Shown: positions 1 through 7,612, counted from the stretch's first letter. The stretch: DNA of 20,611 bases from JABMRP01 sp964444795 (GCA_964444795.1 CAYUIQ010000166.1:1-20611), one strand, 5' to 3'. Numbers and translations: made by a program. The notes: generated from the sequence alone by a model not told the origin.

Positions 1-36
1 GAAGGCGCCGGCTAAAGGCCTTTAGCCGGCGCCTTC
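1..36. repeat. Perfect 36-bp palindrome, possible bidirectional terminator
   Basis: The first 36 bases are a perfect palindrome with half-site GAAGGCGCCGGCTAAAGG. Transcribed RNA from either strand could form a hairpin of up to 16 bp around a GGCC centre. No run of T follows on the plus strand, so this is not a classical rho-independent terminator. It could still stop transcription from a gene left of the window, or be a dispersed palindromic repeat. The palindrome is seen directly; its role is inferred. Confidence 0.6.
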
Positions 37-87
37 GGCTGGGCGTTAAACGAATTACTTTGGGCCGGGGGTAGAGTATGCCCCCGC

Positions 88-117
88 TTGACCCGGGTTT
101 CGTCGGCGTGTTACTGT
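88..117 (+). promoter_or_regulatory. Candidate sigma70-like promoter for the FHA gene
   Basis: TTGACC at 88-93 matches five of six bases of the -35 consensus. TACTGT at 112-117 is a weak -10 match after an 18-base spacer. Transcription would start near 125, giving a leader of about 50 bases before the ATG at 175. The -10 is poor, so this is tentative. Confidence 0.35.
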
Positions 118-174
118 TATAGGTGAACGACGTGTCGGCCCGAAGACCCCCGGCAAATCCCCGAGCGAGTTTCC

Positions 175-855
175 ATGGCATTAGTCACCTTGCGAGTTCT
201 CGACGGAGCCGATCGGGGGCGGGTGTACGAAGACCTGTCGACCCCGGTCACCATCGGCCGCGAGGAGGGCAACTCGGTCCAGCTCAACGACGAACGGGTC
301 AGCCGATTCCACCTGAAGGTCCAGGAAGACCGTGAAAGCCTTGTGCTGACCGACCTGGAAAGCACCAACGGGACCAAGGTCAACGGCGAGGAAGTCCAAC
401 TGCGAAACCTCCGCCATGGCGACCTGATCGTGGTGGGCCGGTCGGCCATTCTATTCGGATCCTCCGAGGAAATCGCGCAGCGGTTGGCCACCTTGCGAGG
501 GGGCGATCTTTCGGGGGGAGTAGCCACCGAGTCGGGGGACATCGATTCGCCGTTGAAATCGGCGGCCCTCGACTTCGAGTTGAATTGGGGCGAGGATTCC
601 GACGCTCGAAACACCCTCCACACGCTATTGCCCCCCGAACTTCCCACCGGCCTAAGCGCCGGCCAGGCCGCGCAACTCTCCGAATTGATCCAATATCTCC
701 ACCTCCGCTTTCGCCGCCTTCTGGCTTCGGTGAAGATCAAGGAGAAGAGCAAATCCCAGAGGATTTCGGTCGATCTGCGGCGATGGCAGGATCTGATCGA
801 CATGCAGAACCGATTGGCCTCCTATCTCCGCGCCATCGGCGAGCCGGAGAGCTAA
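175..855 (+). CDS. FHA-domain protein (phosphothreonine-binding)
   Basis: A 226-residue cytosolic protein with no signal peptide or membrane segment. Residues 1 to about 95 form a forkhead-associated domain with the expected motifs in order: GR at 28-29, SRFH at 43-46 and STNGT at 63-67 followed by NG. In the family these residues bind phosphothreonine peptides, so the likely role is docking to a partner phosphorylated by a Ser/Thr kinase; planctomycetes have many such kinases. The middle (about 120-150) is acidic and probably disordered. The last ~70 residues are helical and rich in Lys, Arg and Leu, with no recognised domain. The ATG at 175 begins the first beta strand directly, but the ribosome binding site is weak. 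dnaE follows 253 bases downstream on the same strand; shared function is not shown. The partner is unknown. Confidence 0.85.
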   Translation: MALVTLRVLDGADRGRVYEDLSTPVTIGREEGNSVQLNDERVSRFHLKVQEDRESLVLTDLESTNGTKVNGEEVQLRNLRHGDLIVVGRSAILFGSSEEIAQRLATLRGGDLSGGVATESGDIDSPLKSAALDFELNWGEDSDARNTLHTLLPPELPTGLSAGQAAQLSELIQYLHLRFRRLLASVKIKEKSKSQRISVDLRRWQDLIDMQNRLASYLRAIGEPES

Positions 856-866
856 GCCCCCGCCCT

Positions 867-945
867 GTACGATGGGCTTCCCAGCCCGTCGATACGGGAT
901 CCCCATCGCTTCGGCTGCATCGACGGCCTCGGAGGGCCATCGTAC
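867..945. repeat. Inverted-repeat pair in the FHA-dnaE spacer
   Basis: The 25-base arm at 867-891 begins GTACGATGGGCTTCCC, and the arm at 921-945 ends GGCCATCGTAC. One is the reverse complement of the other at 21 of 25 positions, and the outer nine bases pair perfectly. Each arm is also partly self-complementary; in the left arm CGATGGGCT pairs with AGCCCGTCG around TCCC with one G-T wobble. It lies just after the FHA stop codon, so it may serve as a transcript 3' end. It has the look of a dispersed intergenic repeat, which a genome search would show. Confidence 0.55.
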
Positions 946-1012
946 GAAAGCAAGCAACGGCACACACCGACAACTTTCCAAACGGGGGGATGCTGTCTTG
1001 CCGCCGCCGCCG

Positions 1013-1021
1013 TGATAGAAT
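1013..1021 (+). promoter_or_regulatory. Candidate extended -10 promoter for dnaE
   Basis: TGATAGAAT fits an extended -10 (TGn followed by TAGAAT, five of six matches to TATAAT). There is no well-spaced -35. Transcription would begin near 1028, about 80 bases before the chosen dnaE start. This argues against the longer reading frame opening at 1025. Confidence 0.35.
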
Positions 1022-1108
1022 TCCATGCAGCATGGACGTTCCCCTCGGGGCATTCTTCCCCGGGCACTTCGAGGTCGCCCACCAGAGGTGACCCAGCAGA
1101 GGTTACCG

Positions 1109-4100
1109 ATGACCAGCCCTCCCCCGTTTGCGCATCTGCATTGTCACAGCCACTACAGCCTCCTGGACGGAGCGGGCACGATCTCGCGACTGGTCGACAA
1201 GGCCAAGGCGCTGCGCATGAACGCCCTGGCCCTGACCGATCACGGCAACCTCTACGGCGCCTTGGAGTTTTACCAAAAGTGCAAGAAAGTGGGCATCAAT
1301 CCGATTATCGGGCTGGAAGCCTACATTGCCCCGGCGAGCCGCTTTCGCAAGGAAGGCGGCATCAAGGACGCGGCCTACCACCTCACGTTGCTGGCCCAGA
1401 ATCGCGACGGATTCCGAAACCTTCTCAAGCTCGCCTCCTCCGCCTACCTTGAAGGCTTCTACTTCCGCCCGCGCATCGATAAGGAATTGCTGGCCGACCA
1501 CGCCGAGGGGCTGGTCTGCCTCAGCGGCTGTGTGTCCAGCGAATTAAACCGGACCCTGTTGGCCAATCAAGAGCCGGACATCGACCGGGCCGTCAAAGTG
1601 GCCGAGTGGTTTTATGGGCTCTTCGGCGACCGCTATTTCATCGAGATTCAGGACAACGGGCTGGAGATCCAGCGGCAGGCAACCGCCGGAGCGGTCCAAG
1701 TCGCCCAGCGCATGGGAATCCCCTTGGTCGGCACCAGCGACGTGCATTACGTGGAGCAGGCGGACTCCGTCGGCCAGGACATTCTCCTCTGTGTCAACAC
1801 CGGCAAGTTTCGCACCGATACGAACCGCATGCGGATGGAGACCAACGAATTCCACCTCCGCAGCCCCGAGGACATGTACACCGCCCTGCCCGACTATCAC
1901 GATGCCCTGGCCCGCAGCCAGGAGATCGCCGACGGGGTGGATATCGAAATCGAATTGGGTAGCCGCCATTTCCCGATCTACACTCCGCCCGAAGGCAAAA
2001 CCTCGGAAGACTACCTTCGCGAGCTGTGCATGGAGGGCCTCAAAGAGCGCTACGCCGACGAACCCAACCGATTTGCCGATGGAAAACTCTCCCAGGAGGT
2101 GATCGACCGGCTGGATCGCGAATTGGGTGTGATCAACAAGCTGGGATTCCCCAACTACTTCCTCATCGTCTGGGATTTCGTCAACGTGGCCCGAGAAAAG
2201 AACATCCCGGCCACCGCCCGTGGATCGGGTGTCGGTTCGATCGTCTCCTACGCCTTGCATTTCAGCCACGTGTGTCCGCTGAAATACGACCTGCTCTTCG
2301 AGCGGTTTCTCGATGAAAATCGGATGGAGGCCCCGGATATCGACATCGACTTCTGTAAGCACCGCCGCGGCGAGGTGATTCAGTACGTCAAGGACGAGTA
2401 CGGATCGGAGAACGTCGCCCAGATCGGCACCTTCGGCACGATGGCCGCCCGGGCGGCGATTCGCGACGTCGGCCGAGCGATGAGTATGCCGATTCCGCGG
2501 GTCGACGAAGTGGTGAGCAAGGTGCCCGACGAGTTGGGGATCAGTCTGGCCAAAGCGATCGAGAAAAGCGCCGAACTGAAACAGCTCTACGAGAAGGATT
2601 CCGAAGTTCACGAACTGCTCGATTTGGCCCAGCAGATCGAGGGGCTCGCGAGAAACGTCGGCACCCACGCCGCGGCCGTGGTCATCGGCGACCGCCCACT
2701 GGTCGAGTACGTGCCTCTGCAGCGCGTGCAGGGCAAGGAGGAAGTCATCACCCAATGGGCGATGGCCGACGTGGAAAATGCCGGGCTGCTGAAGATGGAC
2801 TTCCTCGGTCTGCGCAACCTGACGATCCTGGCCACGGCGGTCGACCTGATCGAGCAGACCACCGGCGAGAAGGTGGTGCCCGAGAAATTCCCCCTGGACG
2901 ACGCCGAGACGTTTGCCCTGCTTTGTCGGGGCGAGACCAAGGGCATTTTCCAACTCGAAAGCGGCGGCATTCGCGATCTCCTGCAGCGGATGAAACCGGA
3001 CCATTTCCACGATATCATCGCCACCAATGCTCTCTACCGCCCGGGGCCGCTGGAAGGCGGCATGGTCGACGACTACATCGAGGTCAAACACGGCCGCCAG
3101 AAGCCGGAGTACAAACATCCGGTGATGGAGGAGATCCTCGGCGAGACCCATGGGGTGATGGTCTACCAGGAGCAGGTGATGCGGATCCTCAACCGGCTTG
3201 GCGAAATCGAACTATCCAACGCCTACAAGTGCATCAAGGCGATCAGCAAGAAGAAGCTGCCGATTATCGCCAAGTTTCAGGAGCAGTTCATCGAAGGCGC
3301 CCATGCCAAGGGACTTTCCAAGAAGGAAGCAAGCGAGCTGTTCAAGCTGATCGAGAAGTTCGCCGGTTACGGCTTCAACAAGAGCCATTCGACCGCCTAC
3401 GCGATGATTGCCTACATGACGGCCTACCTCAAGGCCCATTACCCGGTCGAATTCATGGCCGCCCTGCTCTGCGGCGACATCCCGGGCCGAAACTTCAAGC
3501 GGAAGGATTCGCTGGTCGAACATCTCGAAGACTGCGTGCGAATGAAGATCGACGTGGTGCCGCCCGACGTCAACTCATCCGACATCGAGTTTACCGTCGA
3601 CGACCAGCACCGAATCCATTTCGGTCTGTCGGCCGTCAAGGGTTGTGGCGCCGGCGCCGCGGAAATGATCGCCGCCGTGCGTCGCGCGGAGGGCCCCTAC
3701 AAGAGTCTCTTCGATTTCTGCGAACGGATCGACTCGGGGAAAGTCAACCGGGCAGCCGTCGAAACGCTGATCAAGGCCGGAGCGTTCGACTCGCTGGGTG
3801 CCCACCGGGCCCAACTGTTCCAGGTCGTCGATCGGGCCATGCAGTCGGGAGCCGCCGCCTCGGCGGATCGCCGGCGCGGGCAACGCGGACTCTTCGACGA
3901 CGAGGACGCTGACGACGAGGAAACCCCGGCGGCCAATCTTCCCGACGTGCCCGAGTGGGAATCGCGAGAGCAACTCGTCAAGGAAAAAGAAGTGCTCGGG
4001 TTCTATCTGTCGAGCCATCCGCTGGCCGAACATCGCGAAACCCTTTCGACTTACTGCTCCCACACGACCGTCGAAGCCGCCGGACAACCCAACCGAACCG

Positions 4101-4681
4101 ACGTCATCCTCGGCGGCATGCTCGCCTCGATCAAATTCTCCCACACGAAGAACCCCCGCCCGGGAAGCGACGCGACCAAGTATGCCATGTTCGATTTGGA
4201 GGACTCCGACGGCATCATGCGGTGTATCCTCTGGCCGGAAGATTTTCTCCGCTACGGCGAACAGGTCGAGGCCGACTCGATTCTGGTCGTCCGCGGCGCG
4301 ATCGACAAACGGCCCGGCAGCGAGGAAGCCAACCTGATCGTCAACGAGTTGATTCCCCTGGATCAACTGTCGGCCCGGTATACCCGCGGCGTGCGCATTC
4401 GCCTGTTTGAGGAAACCCATGCCCAGCGCGGGCTGGAGCAATTGCATGAGATCCTCCGTGGCTACCCGGGAAGCTGCAAGGTGGAATTGGTCTTCTGTCT
4501 GGCCGACGGCAGCCGCGTGCATTGCCAATGCGACGGATTCGGCGTGGAAGTCAACCGCCAAATGCGGCGTCGGGTCGACGACCTGCTGGGCGCGGGCAAT
4601 GTTCGCCTGCTGACCGCGCCTCCCAAGCCGGCCGCCGCCGCCAACGGTCGCAATAACAGACGCCGAGCAGCGAGCACCTGA
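1109..4681 (+). CDS. dnaE: DNA polymerase III alpha subunit (DnaE)
   Basis: Catalytic subunit of the replicative DNA polymerase, 1190 residues, close to the usual DnaE length of about 1160. The N-terminal PHP domain (about 7-290) starts HLHCHS at 9-14. It keeps apparent metal ligands H9, H11, D20, H45, E70, H91, C141, D211 and H213, so it may have its own 3'-5' proofreading activity. The polymerase core holds PDIDIDF at 409-415, with D412 and D414 as catalytic acids, and D564 in KMDFLGLR as the third. Helix-hairpin-helix and OB-fold segments follow (OB around 1000-1080, DVILGGMLASIKFS). The start at 1109 is chosen because AGAGG lies six bases upstream and homology starts there; an in-frame start at 1025 would add 28 unrelated residues. 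The tail (about 1170-1190) is rich in Ala, Arg and Asn. Identification is secure; I see only one dnaE and cannot tell whether the genome has others. Confidence 0.97.
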   Translation: MTSPPPFAHLHCHSHYSLLDGAGTISRLVDKAKALRMNALALTDHGNLYGALEFYQKCKKVGINPIIGLEAYIAPASRFRKEGGIKDAAYHLTLLAQNRDGFRNLLKLASSAYLEGFYFRPRIDKELLADHAEGLVCLSGCVSSELNRTLLANQEPDIDRAVKVAEWFYGLFGDRYFIEIQDNGLEIQRQATAGAVQVAQRMGIPLVGTSDVHYVEQADSVGQDILLCVNTGKFRTDTNRMRMETNEFHLRSPEDMYTALPDYHDALARSQEIADGVDIEIELGSRHFPIYTPPEGKTSEDYLRELCMEGLKERYADEPNRFADGKLSQEVIDRLDRELGVINKLGFPNYFLIVWDFVNVAREKNIPATARGSGVGSIVSYALHFSHVCPLKYDLLFERFLDENRMEAPDIDIDFCKHRRGEVIQYVKDEYGSENVAQIGTFGTMAARAAIRDVGRAMSMPIPRVDEVVSKVPDELGISLAKAIEKSAELKQLYEKDSEVHELLDLAQQIEGLARNVGTHAAAVVIGDRPLVEYVPLQRVQGKEEVITQWAMADVENAGLLKMDFLGLRNLTILATAVDLIEQTTGEKVVPEKFPLDDAETFALLCRGETKGIFQLESGGIRDLLQRMKPDHFHDIIATNALYRPGPLEGGMVDDYIEVKHGRQKPEYKHPVMEEILGETHGVMVYQEQVMRILNRLGEIELSNAYKCIKAISKKKLPIIAKFQEQFIEGAHAKGLSKKEASELFKLIEKFAGYGFNKSHSTAYAMIAYMTAYLKAHYPVEFMAALLCGDIPGRNFKRKDSLVEHLEDCVRMKIDVVPPDVNSSDIEFTVDDQHRIHFGLSAVKGCGAGAAEMIAAVRRAEGPYKSLFDFCERIDSGKVNRAAVETLIKAGAFDSLGAHRAQLFQVVDRAMQSGAAASADRRRGQRGLFDDEDADDEETPAANLPDVPEWESREQLVKEKEVLGFYLSSHPLAEHRETLSTYCSHTTVEAAGQPNRTDVILGGMLASIKFSHTKNPRPGSDATKYAMFDLEDSDGIMRCILWPEDFLRYGEQVEADSILVVRGAIDKRPGSEEANLIVNELIPLDQLSARYTRGVRIRLFEETHAQRGLEQLHEILRGYPGSCKVELVFCLADGSRVHCQCDGFGVEVNRQMRRRVDDLLGAGNVRLLTAPPKPAAAANGRNNRRRAAST

Positions 4682-4740
4682 TCGTAAGCGCGAAGCGGGT
4701 TCCGTCACTCGACCAATAGAGGCCACTAAGGTAATGAAAA

Positions 4741-4800
4741 ACGGACAGGCATAGTCTGTAATCTGATACCAGGGGCCGGTCAATAATACCTGTCCTTTCC
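4741..4800 (+). repeat. REP-like ~60-bp repeat, copy A
   Basis: The first of three direct copies of an element that starts near GGACAGGCA and ends near CCTGTCCTTTCC, so its ends are inverted repeats (GGACAGG against CCTGTCC). The left core CAGGCATAGTCTGTAATC differs from copy B at one position and from copy C at two. The right part GGTCAATAAT is shared exactly with copy C. It starts 60 bases after the dnaE stop. Confidence 0.75.
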
Positions 4801-4831
4801 CCCCTTCAAGAGAAGACGAGGGCAAAGGGGC

Positions 4832-4859
4832 TCACGCGGAGGCGCGGAGCTCGCGGAGG
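4832..4859. repeat. Left arm of a 28-bp inverted repeat pair
   Basis: This 28-base segment, ending GGAGCTCGCGGAGG, is the reverse complement of 5435-5462 at 27 of 28 positions. The arms are 575 bases apart and enclose REP-like copies B and C and the 110-aa ORF. The core around GAGCTC is itself nearly palindromic. It could be the end of a small non-autonomous element or one of many dispersed repeats. Confidence 0.7.
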
Positions 4860-4867
4860 GAATGAAC

Positions 4868-4928
4868 ACGGACAGGCAGAGTCTGTAATCCTGACTTGAG
4901 GGAGCGACCGCTAAAGCCTGTCCTTTTC
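4868..4928 (+). repeat. REP-like ~60-bp repeat, copy B
   Basis: The second direct copy, with core CAGGCAGAGTCTGTAATC on the left and GCCTGTCCTTTTC on the right. Its ends pair as GGACAGGC against GCCTGTCC. The last bases, GCCTGTCCTTTTCGTT at 4916-4931, recur exactly in inverted orientation at 5524-5539. It lies immediately upstream of the 110-aa ORF and may form part of that transcript's leader. Confidence 0.75.
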
Positions 4929-4967
4929 GTTCGCTTCTTCTTTGAAAACAAAACGTGGGGAGGTAGG

Positions 4968-5300
4968 ATGTCACTTGCAGGATTCATCACGGGTTTTGGT
5001 GACTTCAAGTCGGCCCTTTCTTTTGCTCAAGTTGCCTCATTATTGTCATCGAGTGTATTTGGTGGGATTAAGTTCGTTGAGAAAGATGTTGATGGAGAGC
5101 ATGATGTCGGGACCCTTTGTTTGGAGCGAGATTTCGTGGGAATTCAGGTTGATCTGTTTGGTGCAGGTGGATGTTACACCGTCGAAATTGGAACTCGGCC
5201 GTCAGCATCAGTAGCAGATTCTCCCGACGTATGCGATCTTTCAGAGATGTTAAGGCAACGGCTCACACAACTGACAGAGGTAACACTCTATCGTCCATAG
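4968..5300 (+). CDS. Orphan 110-aa hypothetical protein within a repeat cluster
   Basis: I do not recognise this protein. The ATG at 4968 is preceded by GGGGAGG at 4957-4963, a strong Shine-Dalgarno with a short 4-base spacer. A longer reading from TTG at 4896 would start inside repeat copy B and is less likely. The product begins MSLAGFITGFGDFKS and is predicted soluble. It alternates short hydrophobic strands (GIQVDLFGAGGCYTVEIG) with a C-terminal helix (SEMLRQRLTQLTEV), a small alpha/beta or immunity-protein-like layout. Its codon use is clearly more AT-rich than dnaE (many ttt, gtt, gat, tca codons). It is enclosed by REP-like copies and a 28-bp inverted repeat, suggesting acquired or mobile cargo. 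The ribosome binding site and the intact frame support a real gene; function is unknown. Confidence 0.5.
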   Translation: MSLAGFITGFGDFKSALSFAQVASLLSSSVFGGIKFVEKDVDGEHDVGTLCLERDFVGIQVDLFGAGGCYTVEIGTRPSASVADSPDVCDLSEMLRQRLTQLTEVTLYRP

Positions 5301-5330
5301 CACGGAGGGGCTTCGTTCATCCAAGGGAAA

Positions 5331-5391
5331 AGTACAGGCATAATCTGTGATCGTGACGCGAGGGAGCGGTCAATAATGCTTGTCCTTTCCC
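5331..5391 (+). repeat. REP-like ~60-bp repeat, copy C
   Basis: The third direct copy, with core CAGGCATAATCTGTGATC and, further on, GAGGGAGCGGTCAATAAT, ending TGTCCTTTCC. It shares GAGGGAGCG with copy B and GGTCAATAAT with copy A, so the three copies have diverged from a common element. It begins 30 bases after the stop codon of the 110-aa ORF. Confidence 0.75.
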
Positions 5392-5434
5392 CTCCTTTTC
5401 TGTCCCCCGTGTCAATTTTCCCGTACCAAAGACT

Positions 5435-5462
5435 CCTCCGCGAGCTCCGCGCCTCTGCGTGA
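5435..5462. repeat. Right arm of a 28-bp inverted repeat pair
   Basis: This segment, starting CCTCCGCGAGCTCC, pairs with 4832-4859 at 27 of 28 positions (one C/T difference at 5456). Together the arms bound a 631-bp block containing the orphan ORF. Confidence 0.7.
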
Positions 5463-5523
5463 ATTCCCGGCGGTGTCCGTGCGAATTGTCCAATACCACG
5501 TCAACGTCGTCCGATGGCGGGAA

Positions 5524-5539
5524 AACGAAAAGGACAGGC
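5524..5539 (-). repeat. Inverted REP half-site
   Basis: AACGAAAAGGACAGGC is the exact reverse complement of the right end of copy B (4916-4931). It could be the end of a fourth, degraded or inverted copy; the rest of the element is not recognisable beyond it. Confidence 0.6.
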
Positions 5540-5817
5540 ACTATTCCAATGGCACTTTGCCCGTAGAAACCGCCAACTCGCCCATGGCGCACCCGAAATG
5601 GCAAACTCAGCCTTCTCAATGGGCTAAACTGAGTTACACGGGTACTCGAACGGAGACGCCAGACCCCCTCGATGGAGTGGGTTCGTGGCGTGTGCATAAA
5701 GCCCCGCCGTCAGTATGTGTTGTATAATAACATGTTACGACGACGAATCGACCATCGAACGGCATTCGAGACAGCCCCCCCGTATTGCGACAACTTTGCC
5801 ATACCGGAAGCAATTAC

Positions 5818-5846
5818 TTGCTTTGCCTAAGTTACCCAGTTAAGAT
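5818..5846 (+). promoter_or_regulatory. Weak candidate promoter for the DUF1598 gene
   Basis: TTGCTT at 5818-5823 and TAAGAT at 5841-5846 are separated by 17 bases. Both hexamers are only partial matches. The predicted leader would be about 150 bases. This is tentative. Confidence 0.25.
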
Positions 5847-6006
5847 CGAATAGTGAGGATAATCCGGCGCTGCTGCCCGGAAATCCTTCGGGAACACGGA
5901 TTGGTCGCTGAAATCCTAGGACCAACCAAACGTTCCTGCCGTCGACGAGGCTTGTCGCGGTGGGAGCGTACCGGACAACTCGTTACTGCAGAAGGAGTCA
6001 TTTGGC

Positions 6007-7386
6007 ATGAGTCGGCAACGCATCGGTTATCGGACGGTTTTCCCTGTTTCGTTCTTGGCGGCGGGGTTTTTGCTTGTCGCCGCCGTGCCGGTCCATGCGC
6101 AAAGCGCGGCCGGCGTGGTTGTCGACGCCAACGGCGAGTTGCATAAGCGGATCGTTGCCGATCCGACCGGGCGGCTCTTCCGCGAGCAAGTGGCCGCGGC
6201 CCGAGCGACGCTCGATCGCAAGGTGGCTTCGTTTAGCCGCACTCGCTATCTTTCGCTCAACCGTCTGGAAGCGGCTCTGGCCGCCAACAACGGCGTGTTG
6301 ACCGACGAGATGCGTTACCTGGCTGGACTCCAACGCATCGAGTACGTCTTCTGCTATCCCCAGAGCGGCGACATTGTTATCGGCGGTCCGGCTGAAGGAT
6401 GGGTGACCAATCCGGCCGGACGCGTGGTCGGCTTGACCAGTGGTCGGCCGGTCCTGCGGCTGGAAGATCTCGTGGCGGCGCTTCGGGCGTTTCCGCCGGG
6501 CCAAACCAGCAAGGATTTGATCGGCTGCTCCATCGATCCGACGCAAGAAGGGCTGGCCGCGATGCAGGAGTACCTGCAGCGCATCGGCTCGCACTTCAAC
6601 ACGCAACCCACTCCGCAGATCGCCCAACAGATTGCCGCCGGCCTGCGTAACAATCTGGGACTGCAAACCGTTTCGATCTGGGGCGTGTCGCCGAAGACCC
6701 ACTTTGCCCAGGTGCTCGTGGAAGCCGACTATCGGATGAAGCTGATCGGCATCGGCCTGGAAGAGCCGCCGGTGCGGATGACCAGCTACGTTCGGGCGGC
6801 CAGCCCGGCGCAGGTCAGCCGCAATGCCATGCAGCGATGGTACTTCACCCCGGATTACCAGTGCGTTCGCGTCAGCGACGACGAACTGGCCATGCAACTG
6901 GTCGGCGACGGCGTGAAGGTCGTCGGCGAGGGCGAGTTGGTCAACGAGCAAGGCGGTCGCGCGGCGGCTGCCAATCAGAGCCGGGCGAGCAAGGCGTTTA
7001 CGACAAGCTTTACCAACAGTTATTCCGCGTTGGCCAAGCGGTCGCCCGTCTTCGCCGAATTGCGAAATCTCATCGACCTGTCGGTCGTCGCCGCGTTTAT
7101 TCAGCAGCAAGATTATCACGGCAAGACCGGATGGAAGATGGAGCTGTTCGGCGACGAAGCGGCCTTGGCCATCGAAACCTACAACGCGGTGAAGCAAGTG
7201 GGTACGGCGGTCAACGCCATCTGGAAGAGCAATCGGCTGATGACCCCGGTCGGCGGCGGCGTCGAGATTCTGGCCAACTTGGCCCTGGATGCCGAGAACC
7301 TGCTGGTCGACGAAAAGCAGGAAGTGGAGAAACTCCGCAAGGAACTCAAAGTCGAGTTGCCCGAAGGCCAGTGGTGGTGGGACTGA
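6007..7386 (+). CDS. Secreted DUF1598-domain protein
   Basis: A 459-residue protein with a signal peptide: Arg-rich start, hydrophobic stretch FLAAGFLLVAAVPVHAQ and likely cleavage after VHA near residue 32. It is therefore exported to the periplasm-like space. The segment after the signal, from about residue 35 (SAAGVVVDANGELHKR) to about 190, matches what I know of DUF1598, a family seen mainly in planctomycetes and without an assigned function. The rest continues as a mixed alpha/beta protein; near the C-terminus is a Lys/Glu-rich helix (EKQEVEKLRKELKVELP) and the end is WWWD. There is no catalytic motif or haem site that I can name. The ATG at 6007 has GAAGGAG nine bases upstream. A rho-independent terminator follows, so the gene is probably monocistronic. 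Confidence 0.85.
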   Translation: MSRQRIGYRTVFPVSFLAAGFLLVAAVPVHAQSAAGVVVDANGELHKRIVADPTGRLFREQVAAARATLDRKVASFSRTRYLSLNRLEAALAANNGVLTDEMRYLAGLQRIEYVFCYPQSGDIVIGGPAEGWVTNPAGRVVGLTSGRPVLRLEDLVAALRAFPPGQTSKDLIGCSIDPTQEGLAAMQEYLQRIGSHFNTQPTPQIAQQIAAGLRNNLGLQTVSIWGVSPKTHFAQVLVEADYRMKLIGIGLEEPPVRMTSYVRAASPAQVSRNAMQRWYFTPDYQCVRVSDDELAMQLVGDGVKVVGEGELVNEQGGRAAAANQSRASKAFTTSFTNSYSALAKRSPVFAELRNLIDLSVVAAFIQQQDYHGKTGWKMELFGDEAALAIETYNAVKQVGTAVNAIWKSNRLMTPVGGGVEILANLALDAENLLVDEKQEVEKLRKELKVELPEGQWWWD

Positions 7387-7417
7387 GCCGCCACGACGAA
7401 ACGCACGTGAGTCAGAG

Positions 7418-7448
7418 ACGCCCCCGGAAAGCATTCCGGGGGCGTTTT
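7418..7448 (+). terminator. Rho-independent terminator after the DUF1598 gene
   Basis: A perfect 12-bp GC-rich stem, ACGCCCCCGGAA against TTCCGGGGGCGT, with a 4-base loop AGCA and TTTT at 7445-7448. It lies 31 bases after the DUF1598 stop codon and separates that gene from the ATPase operon. Confidence 0.85.
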
Positions 7449-7455
7449 CGTTAGG

Positions 7456-7489
7456 TCCCTCTCCCTCTGGGAGAGGGTTAGGGTGAGGG
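7456..7489. repeat. CCCTCTCCCTCTGGGAGAGGG-type dispersed repeat
   Basis: The segment contains a short hairpin, CCCTCTCCC at 7458-7466 against GGGAGAGGG at 7470-7478, followed by TTAGGGTGAGGG. From memory this is a widespread intergenic repeat type in GC-rich bacteria. It lies between the terminator and the promoter of the ATPase operon. Confidence 0.6.
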
Positions 7490-7582
7490 CATCTCGAAGC
7501 GAAGTAGCCCTCATTCCCACGCGGCCGCTTTTCCGCCCTCGCTGACGCTTCGCTCCTTACCAAGAGGCGTCCTTGTATGCTC

Positions 7583-7612
7583 TTGACGGGCAATCGCTTT
7601 CCAGACGATAAT
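7583..7612 (+). promoter_or_regulatory. Strong sigma70-like promoter of the ATPase-TOPRIM operon
   Basis: TTGACG at 7583-7588 and GATAAT at 7607-7612 each match five of six consensus bases, with an 18-base spacer. Transcription should start near 7619, leaving a leader of about 40 bases before the ATG at 7658. This is the best promoter in the window, and it rules out the upstream in-frame ATG at 7577, which would precede the transcript start. Confidence 0.6.

Larger units (their letters stand above)
5301..6006. other. Gene-free 700-bp spacer with repeats
   Basis: I see no credible coding sequence here. The left part holds REP-like copy C, the right arm of the 28-bp inverted repeat and an inverted REP half-site. 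At 5613-5638 AACTCAG and CTGAGTT could pair in a loose hairpin around a GGGCT segment. A perfect TATAAT stands at 5723-5728 with no -35 at a usable distance. The last 190 bases hold a weak promoter candidate and the ribosome binding site of the DUF1598 gene. Confidence 0.6.

Noticed and set aside
1025..1108. Upstream in-frame start extending DnaE by 28 residues
   Set aside because: There is no ribosome binding site; the ATG at 1109 has AGAGG at six bases and begins the conserved PHP domain.
1544..3151. A 535-codon minus-strand frame inside dnaE
   Set aside because: It lies antisense to the conserved polymerase core, and its translation has no recognisable motif.
4741..5391. Repeat cluster considered as a CRISPR array
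   Set aside because: There are only three copies, irregularly spaced and diverged, with long internal sequence and an ORF between them; no cas genes are present.
5640..5700. A possible tRNA-like stretch with GGTACTCGAACGGAGAC
   Set aside because: No acceptor stem, T-loop or anticodon arm can be drawn around it.
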